A DNA stretch of 64,000 nt, taken from Euryodendron excelsum. Its lineage: Eukaryota > Streptophyta > Magnoliopsida > Ericales > Pentaphylacaceae. This document shows, piece by piece, positions 23,047 through 34,731 of the stretch. Location of the stretch: positions 9,379,501 through 9,443,500 of the forward strand of contig CM065392.1 in NCBI GenBank assembly GCA_033060915.1. Direction: 5' to 3'. Numbering within the stretch: position 1 is the first letter of the stretch; each line of letters begins with the position of its first letter. A program made the translations under genes and the position numbers. The notes beneath the pieces were generated by a model. The model worked only from the letters and a program-made list of their open reading frames with translations, had not been told where the DNA came from and did not search any database.

Positions 23047-23375
23047 AGGTTAACTTGACCCTAGTTACCTAACCCTAGGTTAACTTGACCCTAGTAATCC
23101 AACCCTAGGTTAACTTGACCCTAGTTACCTAACCCTAGGTTAACTTGACCCTAGTTATCTAACCCTAAGTTAACTTAACCCTAGTTGCCCAACCCTAGGT
23201 TAACTTAACCCTAGTTCACTCACCTTAGGTTAACCTAACCCTAGGTTATCTTAACCTTAGGTTAACCCTACCCTAGTTAGCTAACCCTAGGTCATCTTAA
23301 CCCTAGGTTAAACCAACCCAAGTTAGTTAACCTTAGGTCACCCCTAACCCTAGGCCAAACCAACCTAGGTTAGTA
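23047..23375. repeat. 30-bp tandem repeat (GGTTAACTTGACCCTAGTTA type)
   Basis: Around ten units of GGTTAACTTGACCCTAGTTA + CCTAACCCTA. The first four are nearly identical and the rest are increasingly diverged. It resembles but is not the plant telomere repeat. Confidence 0.9.
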
Positions 23376-23894
23376 CACTTCAAGGTTCTAACTCTTGAAC
23401 CCCTTTTTTTAAGTGATCATTCAATTTTTAAACTATTCTCACAACCTATTTTTCCATAACCACCTACTCGCATGATTTCAAAAAAAAAAACAAACAAACA
23501 ACTCAATAAATTCTTCAAATGTTTTTACACTTCATCTTCAAGGCATTTCCAAAAATGTTTTCAAAATGTCACAAACCTAAGGTGTTCCTAGCTCTCTCAT
23601 GGTTAGGGATTCCAAGGGAAAGTGATAAATCAAGAACAACCTCTAAGGTTGTCCATGTTAGGATTCCAAACCCTTAGCCATTCCCAAAAACCACTTTCAA
23701 AAATTAATTCATCCGAACATTCTAAAGTCATGCCTCCAAGGTTTCAAAACAAGACTTCAAAAACACTTTCAAGTTCTCTTGAGTCATGCCAAAGCATTTT
23801 TCCAAAACTCCCTCAAACTGATCCACAAACATTTTCAAAACACTCCACCATCCAATTTCAAGTCAAAACTTCCAAGACCACAAAGAGTTTTCAA

Positions 23895-24056
23895 CTTCCA
23901 AAGACCTCAAAGTGTCTTAAACTTTTCAAAGACCTCAAAGTGTCTTCAACTTTTTCAAAGACCTCTAAGTGTCTTAAACTTTTTCAAAGACCTCAAAGTG
24001 TTTTCAACTTTTCCAAAGACCTCAAAATATCTTCAAACCTTCCAAAGGCCCTAATG
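23895..24056. repeat. ~30-bp tandem repeat (TCAAAGACCTCAAAGTGTCTT)
   Basis: Five units, open in two frames, giving a spurious Lys/Ser/Leu-rich repeat peptide. Confidence 0.85.
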
Positions 24057-25238
24057 TGCCTATTTTTCATCGGGCTCTTGCTCGAACTACGAATGATCTG
24101 ATTCTCGCCAAATGAGATACGTAGGCAACTTATAATGGTGCGGTCATAACTTTTATTTCAACTACGATCCCTTTTTCAAAAATTCCAATCAATTCAAAGT
24201 TTCTATTCCAAACTTTTTCAAAACCTCTATTATTTTCAAACTTCTTTCAAAAACTTGCATCATGCATCATCGATCCGAAAAGTGATGACTAAACCCCAAT
24301 TTCAAAATTCTAAAGTGGATATTAAGTAGACATTGGTAGCCAGTTATTCTAGTGAGTGAACTAAGGGTGATTAAACATGTAGGTACCGAAAGGGCAGGGT
24401 AGGGTGATGATCTTAGGATATCTTCCCTACACGTAACCAACCCCCGAACTATAGATTTCTTTTTTCAAATGACCAAAATGGAGTTATTTTCCAAAAGGAC
24501 TTAAATTTTTCCAAAGGTGGCCAAACAACCTATTTTCTTAAAAACCCTCTCTTGAGGGACCTTTTCGGAAAATCCTAAGTTTAATCTTCGGATTAACACT
24601 TAGTTTTAGGTGCCCTAACTTACCTTAATCAAGTTAGGTGGCGACTCCTAGTTTTTTGAAAAGCCTTTAGTCAAACCAATTTTCGAATCTAGTCGCACTT
24701 GTCCTTCTAGGAGTATGAGTTCTAGTGACAGAGTTTCGTGCTTTTTGTCTCCAAGCCGAAAAGACCTTGGACACCCAAAAAATTGGGAGGCGACAACTAA
24801 ACTTCTTAAACTCTAAAATGTGACACATTAGTCTCTTAAATTATTAATTTATATTAATCAACAGTTTCTATTAACAATCCGTTAGAATAGATGAAATTTT
24901 GTTATATGACTTAAACATATTAACAAAAGTATGGTATTATAGCTAGATTAATTTTTTTTTATTATAATAATTGTTCAATAAGTGAAATTTCTTGGAATGA
25001 CATGTAAATGTAGGAACAACCGAAGAGACATTTTAGTTATTAAATAATTATTTTAAAAAAATAAAAAAATCAATTTAAATATAAAAATCATACTTTTGTC
25101 AATATATCTATTTACTTTGTCACTCAACTTGCTTTTGGATTATGTAGCACAAGGCCTATTCAACATTTTAAACCCAAAAAACAAACCATATTAGCTGGGT
25201 CGACCCCATAAAGGCCTTTCATGGCTTGGCATTATTCT

Positions 25239-26975
25239 AAGGGTTAATTACAAACAAATCCCTAAACTATAATTCAGTATCATTGTGTCTTGCTAAACTT
25301 TAAAGTATAAAAAGTTAGATTCTTTAAATTACTAATTTGTATCAATCATCCTCTCCTATTAGCAATCCGTTAAGAAAAAAAAATTGTTATTTGACTTATA
25401 CATGTTAAAAAAAATATATAGTTTTTGTCGCGTCCTAATTTTTGAAAAGTCAAATTTTTAGGGAGTAAAGTTTCAAATGTTGAAAAGTTTAAGTCAAAAT
25501 TAAGATCCACGTCAAATTTTGGTCAGCATAGGTTTTGAAATTCATTCCAAAGATAGTTTTTATTTTAAAAATTTCTAGAACAAAACTGCGTGAGTCCATT
25601 CATATTTTGGACAATTTCATTTTAATAAAACCTATTTAAAAACTTGTTTTAAAGAAAACGTTTCAACCTCAAATCTCCAAACTCTAATAACACATCCCAA
25701 TCTCCGATCCAATACTCCAATATCAATAAACTCATCCTCCAAATCAAATCACAATAAGTACTAAACCATAGGATTCGACCAACATAAAATAAATCTCTAA
25801 ATGTATCAAAATAATAATAATAATAATAATATAGTCATTCAAAATAAAAGGAGTGAAAATTTTAGAGGTACAGTACAATACTAAAAGAAATTAATTAAAA
25901 TCCAAAGATAACACAATGTGGATCCAAAATATATAATAGACCTCCGGTGTCCAAATCTCCCTCCTCAAGTCTGCTTACTCGAAGGGCCACTTACAACTGT
26001 TGTAGGGTGAACATTTTCACTGCTCAAGTAAGAGGTTACGCTATGGAGTTAATAAAAATAAGGTGATATATGCAAGTGTACAGGTAAATATGTATTAAGA
26101 GAGTCAAGAAACTAAATTACAATTGACTTTCAAGTTCAAATCAAACCTAGAACTGAAATTAAAATTCATATAGCCATAGTTTCTACTCTAACTCATATAT
26201 ATAACTCAAAATTATTAACCCTATAGCAAAACTCACGTGTAACCCCCTACCTTATTGTAGATTTAAACCCAAGGTTGTGAAAGCTCCCTTTGAAACTACC
26301 ACCATGAAACTTTAGAAAAGAGGAACATAAAATCTTAAGATATGGTATCAAAATTTTGCTCTAAAGAGAAGTAAAATTGACAATAAAAATGAAGAAGAAT
26401 AAAAGAAGTGCAAAGAGAATCGAGAGTTGCCTCTGGTTCTTCGCCTTGTGTCGACCATGATAGAGAACGAGAAAAAGGGAGATGCGCGAAAGAGAAAGAA
26501 TGAGGGAGAGAGAGAAAAAAAATCTTTTAAGAAAAAGTTTTAGGAAAATTACAAGATAACCCTCAAAGTTTAATACAACTTTAAACAAAAATCCCACCTT
26601 TTTTGGACAAAGTTGACCAGGTCATCACAATTTTATACTTAAATTGATCTTCTTTTATTATAATAACTGTCTAATAATTGAAATGTCTCTTGAAATAACA
26701 TATAAATATAGAAGTAAAATAAGAAGTAGTTCAGTCATTAGACAATTATTTAAAAAAAAAAGTGTAATTTAGGTGTAAAATGAACTTTTGTGATCATGTG
26801 TAAATTATATGATAATTTTTCATCTACCATCCTAATTAATTGCTAATATATACTAACAAAAGGGATTGATTGATACAAATTAATAGTTTAGAGGTCAATT
26901 TGTTACGTTTTATAATTTAAAAGAGTATAATAATATTAAGTTATAGTTTAAAAGATGTGTTTGTAATTAATTCTT
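25239..26975. mobile_element. MITE-like element, copy 2, split by a solo LTR
   Basis: The ends are inverted: AAGGGTTAATTACAAAC on the left and its complement-like GTTTGTAATTAATTCTT on the right. Subterminal inverted similarity extends over about 150-180 bp. Without the inserted LTR the element is about 530 bp. Confidence 0.7.
25426..26629 (+). mobile_element. Solo LTR (chromovirus-like ends) inside MITE copy 2
   Basis: Starts TGTCGCGTCC and ends GGTCATCACA, an imperfect inverted terminal pair of the type common in Tekay/Del-like gypsy LTRs. It is flanked by GTTTT (25421-25425) and ATTTT (26630-26634), a near-perfect 5-bp duplication. Removing it restores alignment with MITE copy 3 (...TTTTATAC(C/T)TAA...). 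It contains (AAT)n at about 25810-25832. No coding domains are present. Strand cannot be set firmly. Confidence 0.65.
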
Positions 26976-27195
26976 ATTTTACCCCGAAAAAATGTGAAGC
27001 ATTCGGCCTTCCCAATTTCTCGCATTGCTTAAAACCATTGGGCCAAACCTGCGGAAAAAAGCCCAAGATCCCTTAGGCACTGACCTTATTGCTAAAGAGG
27101 CCTAAATCACACTAAATACCCATTATGGGGCACAAATCTCAATTATTTAGCCACCACAGCCTATAGTACTACGTGGACTTAAACTATTATACTAA

Positions 27196-27406
27196 GGGCT
27201 CCTTTGCTATTACTTTTTTATCTAATATTTTTTAAGTTTATAAGTCAAAAATTTAAATTTTTTTGACTTTTTGACTTTTCTGTTTTTACTTTTTTTGTTA
27301 TCTTTAACTAAAGTAAAGCTAGAAAAATAAAAAAGTTAGAAAAATTTAACTTTTTTACTTATAAATTTAAAAAAAATTTGATAAAAAAACTGTATCAAAA
27401 GGGCTC
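27196..27406. mobile_element. PIF/Harbinger (Tourist-like) MITE
   Basis: Imperfect TIRs GGGCTCCTTTGCTAT / GAGCCCTTTTGATAC enclose an AT-rich 211-bp body flanked by TAA on both sides (27193-27195, 27407-27409), the 3-bp target of this superfamily. Confidence 0.6.
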
Positions 27407-27699
27407 TAAAAGCCAAACCTATTTTGGTTTGGCATAGTTTATTTATTAGTAATGCTACATAATCAAAAAATTTGTATAAATATTTTATACAAAATAATGA
27501 AATTAAATAATAATCTTTCACGTTAAAACAAATCATTCATCTCTTAGTTACAAAAATGATATATTACATGATATTATGACGAGCTTTTTGGTTATGTACG
27601 CTTTTTAGATATATTTAGAGTCAGAAAGGAACTAGAAGTCCTAACTTGAGCAGCTTAAGCTGTTGTTAAGCTTGAAAAGTTGGAACTAATGAAACAAAG

Positions 27700-28158
27700 G
27701 AGTAATTACACCTTCAACTATGATTCAGTATCATTAAACCAATATAAACTCTAAAACGTAACACATTAACTCTCTAAACTACTAGTTTATATTAATCAAC
27801 ACTTAATATTGGCAATCCATTAAAAAATGAGAGGAAAATCGTTATATAACTTGTACATCTTTAGAAAAGTATTATTTTATACCTAATTTAACCTTCTCTT
27901 TTAGTAATAATTAACTAATAAATAAAATGTCCTTTGATATAACAGATAAACATACGAGTAATTTAAAGGCCATTTCAATCATTACATAATTATTACAAAA
28001 CGAGAATGTGAATTATATATAAAATCATATTGTTGTTACCATATGCTAGTCACATGATAATTTTTTATTTATGTTCTCAATAGTTTGCTAATATATTACA
28101 AATATAAAGTGTTGATTGATACAAATTAGTAGTTCAGGAGGTATTGTAGTAATTACCA
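27700..28158. mobile_element. MITE-like element, copy 3 (uninterrupted)
   Basis: Runs from AGTAATTACACC to TGTAGTAATTACC with long subterminal inverted repeats. It is homologous to copies 1 and 2 and serves as the empty-site reference for both solo-LTR insertions. No coding capacity. Confidence 0.7.
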
Positions 28159-29999
28159 CTTGAACAAATAAAAAAGACTGTGCCTTTGATTGTTCTCTGG
28201 CTGAGTTTTGATTCCCCGATATGCCATCCCACTGGTTTTCCTACCCCATGAAAAAACTGGAGATTCTTATACTTCCTTCTAATTTATAAACAGTATAACA
28301 ATATTTTTTTGGATTAACTATGGGCATACAAGAAATAAAGTAGTAGCTAGATGGATTCTATGAGTTTAATTTAATTGTAAATAAATTAAGAAATGTGTTT
28401 GATTTCAGCTGCAAACTAATCATATCTCAAATACTGACAGAAATTACATCACACAAATAAAATAAAAGAGGAACTTGATATTTTGATTACTACATTTTTG
28501 TTTGCGTAGAGAAAATTCTACTGAAATTCACATCACTGAATGTATTATTCAGTCCAATTATAAAGTTTAAACTAAAACACCTACCATTTTAACTAATATT
28601 TAAAAAAAAAAATACCACAACTGCAATATTCTGAAGAAAAAAAATTGAACTTGAAAAACTGAGCATTCAAAATTTCCTGTTAGAATTACCATTCTTTTTT
28701 CTTTTATTTTTTTCCTTCTTAAATAAACAGTTGGATGAGGCTTGAATGCTAGATTGTCACGTCCAGGAGACTCCTACAGGGGACCACTGGGCGCGTTATT
28801 GTGGCGTAGACATTACCATTCGTTAGTTCGATTACAATAATTCTAAGCAATCATAATTTTTTTTTGTAGAATGATGTAGTTATTTTTTGCACTTTTATTT
28901 CAAACTAAAATATTTAGTATTTTGAGACTCATAATTTTAAAATTGTCATTAATACATCTTTCTATTATAGCTCTCTGTATGAAAACTTATTTTTCAATCC
29001 CATTTATCACTGCTAGACACAAAAAATAGGTCACATATGCATTAATTTGGGTTTCACTGCATTTAAGGGTGTAGACAATAAACTGCCAAGGGGCAGCTTT
29101 TAAAAATTATATTTTTTCATATTTTTGGAAAAAAATTAATTTAACACCCAAAAAAAAAAAAAAACAAAAACAAAATTATAAATACCTACGCTTGAATAGT
29201 TAATTTTTTTTAAAGAACCATGTCAATGTTGTACATAAGCTTATGCACATTATAAGCAATAATATACAAATAGAAAATGTATAAGAAAATTGATGTGGTT
29301 GAATCCTAACCCTTCACTACTTTAAAATAGATCAATCACAATAATAGTTTCTAATTATAGAAACGTCATCGTTACATCATTTTGAAAAAGTTTTTGTAAA
29401 AATTTTTTTGAAAAAATAGCTTTTCTCATACATTATACACACACACACACACATATATATATATACATGAAAGTCAATTACTCTGGGCCGGTTCCATTAT
29501 CGCGTGTCTATGGCCTAATAACTCTGTTGCATGACTCTGGGTCAGGTCTCACCTCGGGGCTGCTCCTAGTCTTGTGAGGCTAGCGCTCTAACGGGATTGT
29601 GGCGTAGCCTATTTGCTTTTTTTTTCTAAACAAAAAAAAAAAAAAAAGTTAGTTGGAATATTTTTTATTAAGAAAAATTTTGCATTGTGATAAATTGTTG
29701 CCTCATCGGATAAATATTATGGCTTCCCACTGAGAGTGGCAATTTGGCAGGTTTGGGTTTGATGTTTACAGATTGCAAGTTAAAATGAATTAATCCAATT
29801 ATGTCTAAATAACAAACGGGTTGGATTTAAATAGACTTAGTTAAACATAGGTTGAACTCATTAACCTAAAATAAACCCGCTTTCAATATATGATTTTTTT
29901 TTTTTTTTGTCAGATGAATTTTTTTCTCCTATTTTTAAGATTTGTTTTTAATCTCCAACATCATGAACCCACTAGATAATTTCTCAGATCCATGGACTC
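28159..29999. other. AT-rich spacer with short repeat candidates
   Basis: No gene is recognised. Two GC-richer islands (28755-28820 and 29485-29610) share a 'TTGTGGCGTAG' core. The second ends next to T- and A-runs, so both may be SINE-type fragments, at low confidence. An (AC)n(AT)n tract lies at about 29440-29466. Confidence 0.4.
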
Positions 30000-30475
30000 A
30001 CTAAATAACCTCCCTTCCCGAAAGAGCAACCGACCAATTTCTCTCTATCTACAATTATATGCCAAACGCATCTCTTTTTCTCCAGTTTGTTTCTCTCTCT
30101 CTCTCTCTCTCTTCAATTTGTTTCAGTTACAATCCAATGGCGAAGAGAGCACAAGACGATCTCGAGTGGTTTAGGGTAGAAAACCCTACTTTCCCTTGTT
30201 CTCTTACGCCGGAAAACCTCCAATTTGCTTCTTCGGAGAGCCTCTTTTCGCCGGAAAACCGTCCTTATGAATTACAACGATTGACTGAAAACGACCCTTT
30301 TCAATTTTTTTAGCTTAACTCAATCAGTATGTCACTTTGCCAGAAACCACCGTCCATGCAAACCCTAATTTTCCTGACACCCTTTATGATCCACCTCTCG
30401 GAGATTATTTCAATCGCCTCAGTCTATCAAGCCCTTCTTGTAACTCTGTTTTTTTGTTGATTCTGTTCTGCCGAA
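30000..30475 (+). pseudogene. 5' fragment of an unidentified plant gene
   Basis: A CT-microsatellite leader (30088-30111) precedes ATGGCGAAGAGAGC at 30137. About 58 codons follow (MAKRAQDDLEWFRVENPTF...NDPFQFF), then a stop at about 30311. After it another frame stays open for roughly 45 codons (QYVTLPETTVHANPNFPDTL) to about 30475, so a frameshift or missing intron splits one exon. The plant-like start context and 5'UTR suggest a real gene end. No further exon is seen before AT-rich repeats begin at 30510. I do not recognise the family. Most likely a truncated duplicate. Confidence 0.4.
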
Positions 30476-31640
30476 CAACTCGCTGATTGATCCTTCAGTG
30501 TCTATGGGGTTTTACATATATACATATATATATATATATGCATGAACAAATTTGCGGTCTAGTTCGTCCTTACCAATTAATTCTTTTTTTTTTTATATTT
30601 TTTTTATGGAGTACTAATTATTCACTCACTCCAACCCATTTAATGCAACCCATTGGACACTTATCTTAAATCAGTTCTAACCCGCTTTCAAAAGAGTGAA
30701 CATATAACCACCTAATTACAATCCACTTAAATATTTCAATGAGTTTGAATGGTTTTTTTGTTGGGCAGATTTGGAAGAATCCTTAAATTTCTGGTTGAAA
30801 TTATCATTCTTACTTGCCACTAACCGTATTGAGTCTTAAAGAGAGAAACCGTATTGCCTCTTAAAGTGAGAAATGAATCTATATATAGTATTACTCTTAA
30901 TTAATATGGCTCTAGCCGCTCTACTAATTTTTGTCTAATAGATAAGGAAATAAGGTGAGAAAAAACTGTGGCTACGGATACAAGTCATATTATACACAAA
31001 AAAATAATAATAATAAAAAAAGCCATTGAACATGGATAAACAAAGGACTTATCACACATTTTACTTGTAACAATTGCCACTTTCTACTCAAACATGTTGG
31101 GATTCTCGTGTTATTGATCAAGATTGTGTATATATTAGATCGTACTAGTAAGAGTTAGAGTCCACTTGCAACTTAGATTTTTGGTGAGAAAAAAAAAATG
31201 TGAAAGAAAAGTGAACAAAAATAAATAGTAATTTTGTTCTATTTTTTCACATTTTTTTTATTTTATTTTTGGTTTTTATACAAAAAATTTAGATTTCAAA
31301 CGAAGCGTTAGGAAAAAAAGAAAGAGAATTCATTTAGATGATTTCTTTTCAATATCCATGAATATTTTCGTATAATTCCTTACAATGGGGACAACCAAAT
31401 TTTGGAAATTGTTCTTTACAATGATTCCATTTAGGCAAGACTTAACTCTTTGCTAATATCTGTCAACTTGTTCATCATGACTCTTACGTTTATGTTAAAA
31501 TTCTCGTTATATCAAAGACTAAGACATTGGAATTAAATAGATAAAGATGGAGTGATCAACGTGCAAGAGAAAAAAGAGACAGGCGGCGGCAGCATCAGCC
31601 AAGACGGACGGTCTAGACAAGAAGTCCATAAGTACTCTTC
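30476..31640. other. Non-coding AT-rich spacer
   Basis: (AT)n at about 30515-30540. Nothing else is recognised. Confidence 0.5.
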
Positions 31641-31990
31641 GCCAAATATAAATTATACAGTAAGTGAAGGTTGTGTTTGGAGAGGAAATTAGGAATATGA
31701 TGTCAAGTGAAGGGACCAAGTACTGGAAGAAGAGGCAAGCGTGGATTGAAACGCTTGATTTTGCAGGATTTGTGAAAGTTCCTCTGAGTTCTCACACGAT
31801 TGAGTTGGCAAAGAGGTTGATGCAGCATTCTGGTTTTTATTTCTGCATCAAAGAAATAACTTGACCCAATTCTTTGATGCAGAATTGGCATCCAATTACT
31901 GCTGATTGATGCAGAATTCTCGCTACGACTTGAATTGGTTCGGCATCATCTAGATGGTCGCTGGCATTTGAAAGTGGCCGGGTATTGGAG
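31640..31990 (+). pseudogene. GRAS transcription factor C-terminal fragment
   Basis: The 66-residue open piece (31664-31864) carries VVFGEEIRNMMSSEG, a Trp/Arg-rich stretch, then AGFVKVPLSSHTIELAKRL. This corresponds to the PFYRE/SAW end of GRAS proteins, nuclear transcriptional regulators of the SCL/DELLA superfamily. The normal final SAW block is missing: the frame stops after FYFCIKEIT. The rest of the GRAS domain is absent upstream, where only a short GC-richer run (about 31560-31620) is seen. A truncated pseudogene or a 3' exon left by duplication. Confidence 0.45.
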
Positions 31991-32925
31991 GTTTTGATTT
32001 TTTTGCCAATTGTGGGAAGCCGTTGTTTAGAGGAAAAGAAGTCTCGAATGTAAGGAGACGGATCCAGAAGATAATTTGAATAGTCACAAAATAAATAATT
32101 GTGAATGATGAATGGATGTGTTTTTGTTTATAAATGAAGTTTTGATTCATTTAATCTTATTTTCTTCTGCTTCAATGGTTATTTACTAAAGTTTCTAGGG
32201 ATTTTGATCCTTCATTTCAGGTAATGACAAAAATGTTAAGACACGTTATGGCTACCATACGGTGAACTTTTTAAGAGGTTATTTCTTTATTTTCATTTCC
32301 ATTTGTGAACTTGGATATTTTATTGATTCATTTTTTGCTCCATTTATACAATGCTTATAACGTCAACTTTTTAAAATTATTTTATTATTATTATTATTAT
32401 TATTATTTACTGATTTAGTGGCTTCATTTTGCCTGATGATGCATCAATTCTAATTATTTCAGTTTTTCATTGTAGGCCGATGTTGACAAGCGTTTAAAAG
32501 GTTCAACGAATGGAGAAGGCTTTGAAAGAACTTTGACTAAGACTGGAGAAGAGTTTACTTGAAATGAACGAATTCAAGTTTTTTTTTTTTTTTTTTGTAT
32601 TAATCATTTTGTTATTTTCATGAGGACACTAAATTTTTATTCTCTGATAGTCCTAACTGTATGCAAAATCATAATTGATATACTTATTTTGAATATCATA
32701 CATAGCTCCCTGATTGACATGATCGTTCTTCTTTCCTATTACAAATTCCCTTGATTAATTAAAAAAACTTCCCCAAAAAGTAAAAATTCCTAAAATCTCT
32801 CAATTTAAAAAATAAGAAGGCCATCAAAACTTTAATTTGTTTGATAATCTCATTTTAGTTCCTTAAATTTCTCTATTATCATATCTTATTTATCTAAACA
32901 TATCATTCCTCATTTCCATTAAAAA

Positions 32926-32969
<44 letters not shown>

Positions 32970-33085
32970 AATTTTCTGATTTTTTGAATTTTGAATGCCA
33001 CAAAATATGGTAACAAAAAAGTTGATTGGTTGCATCTTTCATTTTATGTCCTTTTTTTTTCTTTTCCAATCCCTTTTTTCATTTC
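31991..33085. other. Spacer with a possible stray exon and a (CT)n tract
   Basis: TTGTAG followed by an open 27-codon piece (ADVDKRLKGSTNGEGFERTL, from about 32475, ending at a stop near 32562) resembles a last exon. I do not recognise it. (TTA)n lies at about 32383-32407 and (CT)n at 32931-32965. Confidence 0.3.
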
Positions 33086-33625
33086 TCCACTCCCTAAATT
33101 CAAGATGTAAACATAATATAAAAGTCAAATTTATTTGTGCAATCTATACTGTATGAATTTTTCATATATTACTACAAAATTTTATTAGGGTAACATTACT
33201 CTCTCAATTTATAGTACGATAATAAATTTTACGAATCCCGTGCATTGCACGGGTCAATACTTGTATATATATATAAATTATGTTTGCCTTTATATTTTGA
33301 TTCTCTTTTACATGGCGCTTTAAATACTCTAATACTTTTAAAATAGTAAGTCACATGGCAATTGATTGGATAACTATTGAATTTATTCTTTTTTCTGAAC
33401 TTAATATCTAAAAAAAATTTATTATAATTAAGTAAGATACCCACACACACACACACATACATATGTATATATATATATATATATATCAATATATATTTAC
33501 ATTTTAGAGATACAATACGATTGTATTCTTAATTATTGTGAATTTTAGATTAATTATTTATTATTTGAATAACTCTTACTCCTTGTACATTACACGAGTT
33601 AACACTTAGTATGTATATAAATAAA
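33086..33625. repeat. Repeat ends with CCCGTGCATTGCACGGG hairpin
   Basis: A near-perfect hairpin at about 33237-33253 is followed by TCAATACTTGTATATATA. A diverged second version (CCTTGTACATTACACGAG then TTAACACTTAGTATGTATATA) lies at about 33581-33620. A terminal palindrome followed about 10 nt later by a fixed end is reminiscent of Helitron 3' ends, but the canonical CTRR end is not present. An (AC)n/(AT)n tract lies at 33441-33487. Confidence 0.3.
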
Positions 33626-34731
33626 AGTCTCAGTAAATATCTATTCTACCAACACTTCTCACAATTCAAAACCTTTCTTAACAATGTGTTTAGAACTTAG
33701 AAGAGGGAAGAGAAAGAAAATGAATGAGAAAATGAAGAAAAATTCCTTTTCCTTCCCAGCCCTTTTAGTTTTGCAAAGAAAATAAAAGAAAAATATAGGA
33801 AAAGAGAAAAGAGAAAGAGAGAGATTAATTTTAAAAAAAATTTCCCTTTTTTACCTTCCCTTTCTCTTCTTTTCTTTGTTAAGTAGAATCAAACAGAGAA
33901 AAAATAACAAACAGTAGTTTTATTATTGGTCCACTAACAAATTTTTTTTATATAGGTGGAGTACCAAAATATAACACGTATCCTTTAAAGTTTATATACA
34001 ATATAAATAAATAAAAAAAGAAGTAAGATTTATGGGCACATTTCTCATTTTGGTAGCTTTTATGTAAAACAAATTTTACACGGATAACAGATCAAAATTA
34101 AACTAATTATTTTTATGTCTAAATTGTGCCGATTTGGTCACTGCTTTAGTTTTAGTTTTCTTTTTTTATAATTCACTGAAATTGCGTTTAACAAATTAAT
34201 TATGAAACTATATTCACCGAGGCTGCTTTTGCTTAACGGTTTCGAAATTTATTTTCATAGAACTTTTTAAGAAACACTTCAGTTTTAAAAATAAAAAAAA
34301 ATGTTCCCTAAAATTTTCAAAATTGTCACATTCGAAAATAAAAATGACGTTGTTTTTTATAATTCCATTTTTGTTTCTAGAAGTACAAAAAACGAAAATT
34401 TCTCAATTGTTTGTTTCCAAAAGTACCAAAAATCAAAACAGACACGGAATGGAACGGAATTGTAATCAAACATAATAAATTAATGTTTTTGTTGTGGCAA
34501 AAAGAATTAAAAAATTGGTATTTTATTTATTTACTTTGTGCCTTTCACGGTTGTAGCTTGGATATTTCATAAATCACTACCGACTGCGAAAGTAGCCCAA
34601 AAGATATAATGTTTTTGCATGAACATAACTAACCGAGCTAATTCTTTCGTTGCAGTTCATAAATTTTAAGTAGCAGCATCAGGTGTGAGGAGGAGTGAAT
34701 ATTGGTCAGGTCCAGCCTACATTAAAAATAA
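33626..34731. other. Non-coding AT-rich spacer
   Basis: A/T and purine tracts. No gene or clear transposon end is recognised. Confidence 0.5.

Larger units (their letters stand above)
19976..24795 (+). mobile_element. Solo LTR of a Tat/Ogre-like Ty3/gypsy element
   Basis: A 4820-bp LTR (TGTAAGCACACC...GGCGACA) is flanked by exact 5-bp duplications ACTAA (19971-19975, 24796-24800), with no internal coding domains. The same start (TGTAAGCA) and the late motif GATACGTAGGCAAC...GTGCGGTC (24116-24148) recur in the related LTR at 59768-64000. A TATAAATACC box lies at 21777-21786. LTRs of 4-5 kb with many internal tandem repeats are characteristic of the Tat/Ogre lineage; that assignment is inference. 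Open frames in it are products of repeats. Confidence 0.8.
19925..25105. mobile_element. MITE-like element, copy 1, split by a solo LTR
   Basis: The two parts 19925-19975 and 24801-25105 together align with the continuous copies at 25239 and 27700, including the core ACTATA(A/G)(C/T)TCAGTAT and TAAACTCTAAAA. The intervening 4.8 kb is a solo LTR. The right end of this copy appears truncated. Confidence 0.7.

Noticed and set aside
23047..23375. Interstitial telomere repeat
   Set aside because: The unit is 30 bp with a CCCTAG/GTTAAC core, not (CCCTAAA)n.
24637..24650. GGTGGCGACTCC as a tRNA-type primer-binding site marking the LTR end
   Set aside because: The target duplication and paralogous empty site place the LTR end at 24795, so this motif is internal.
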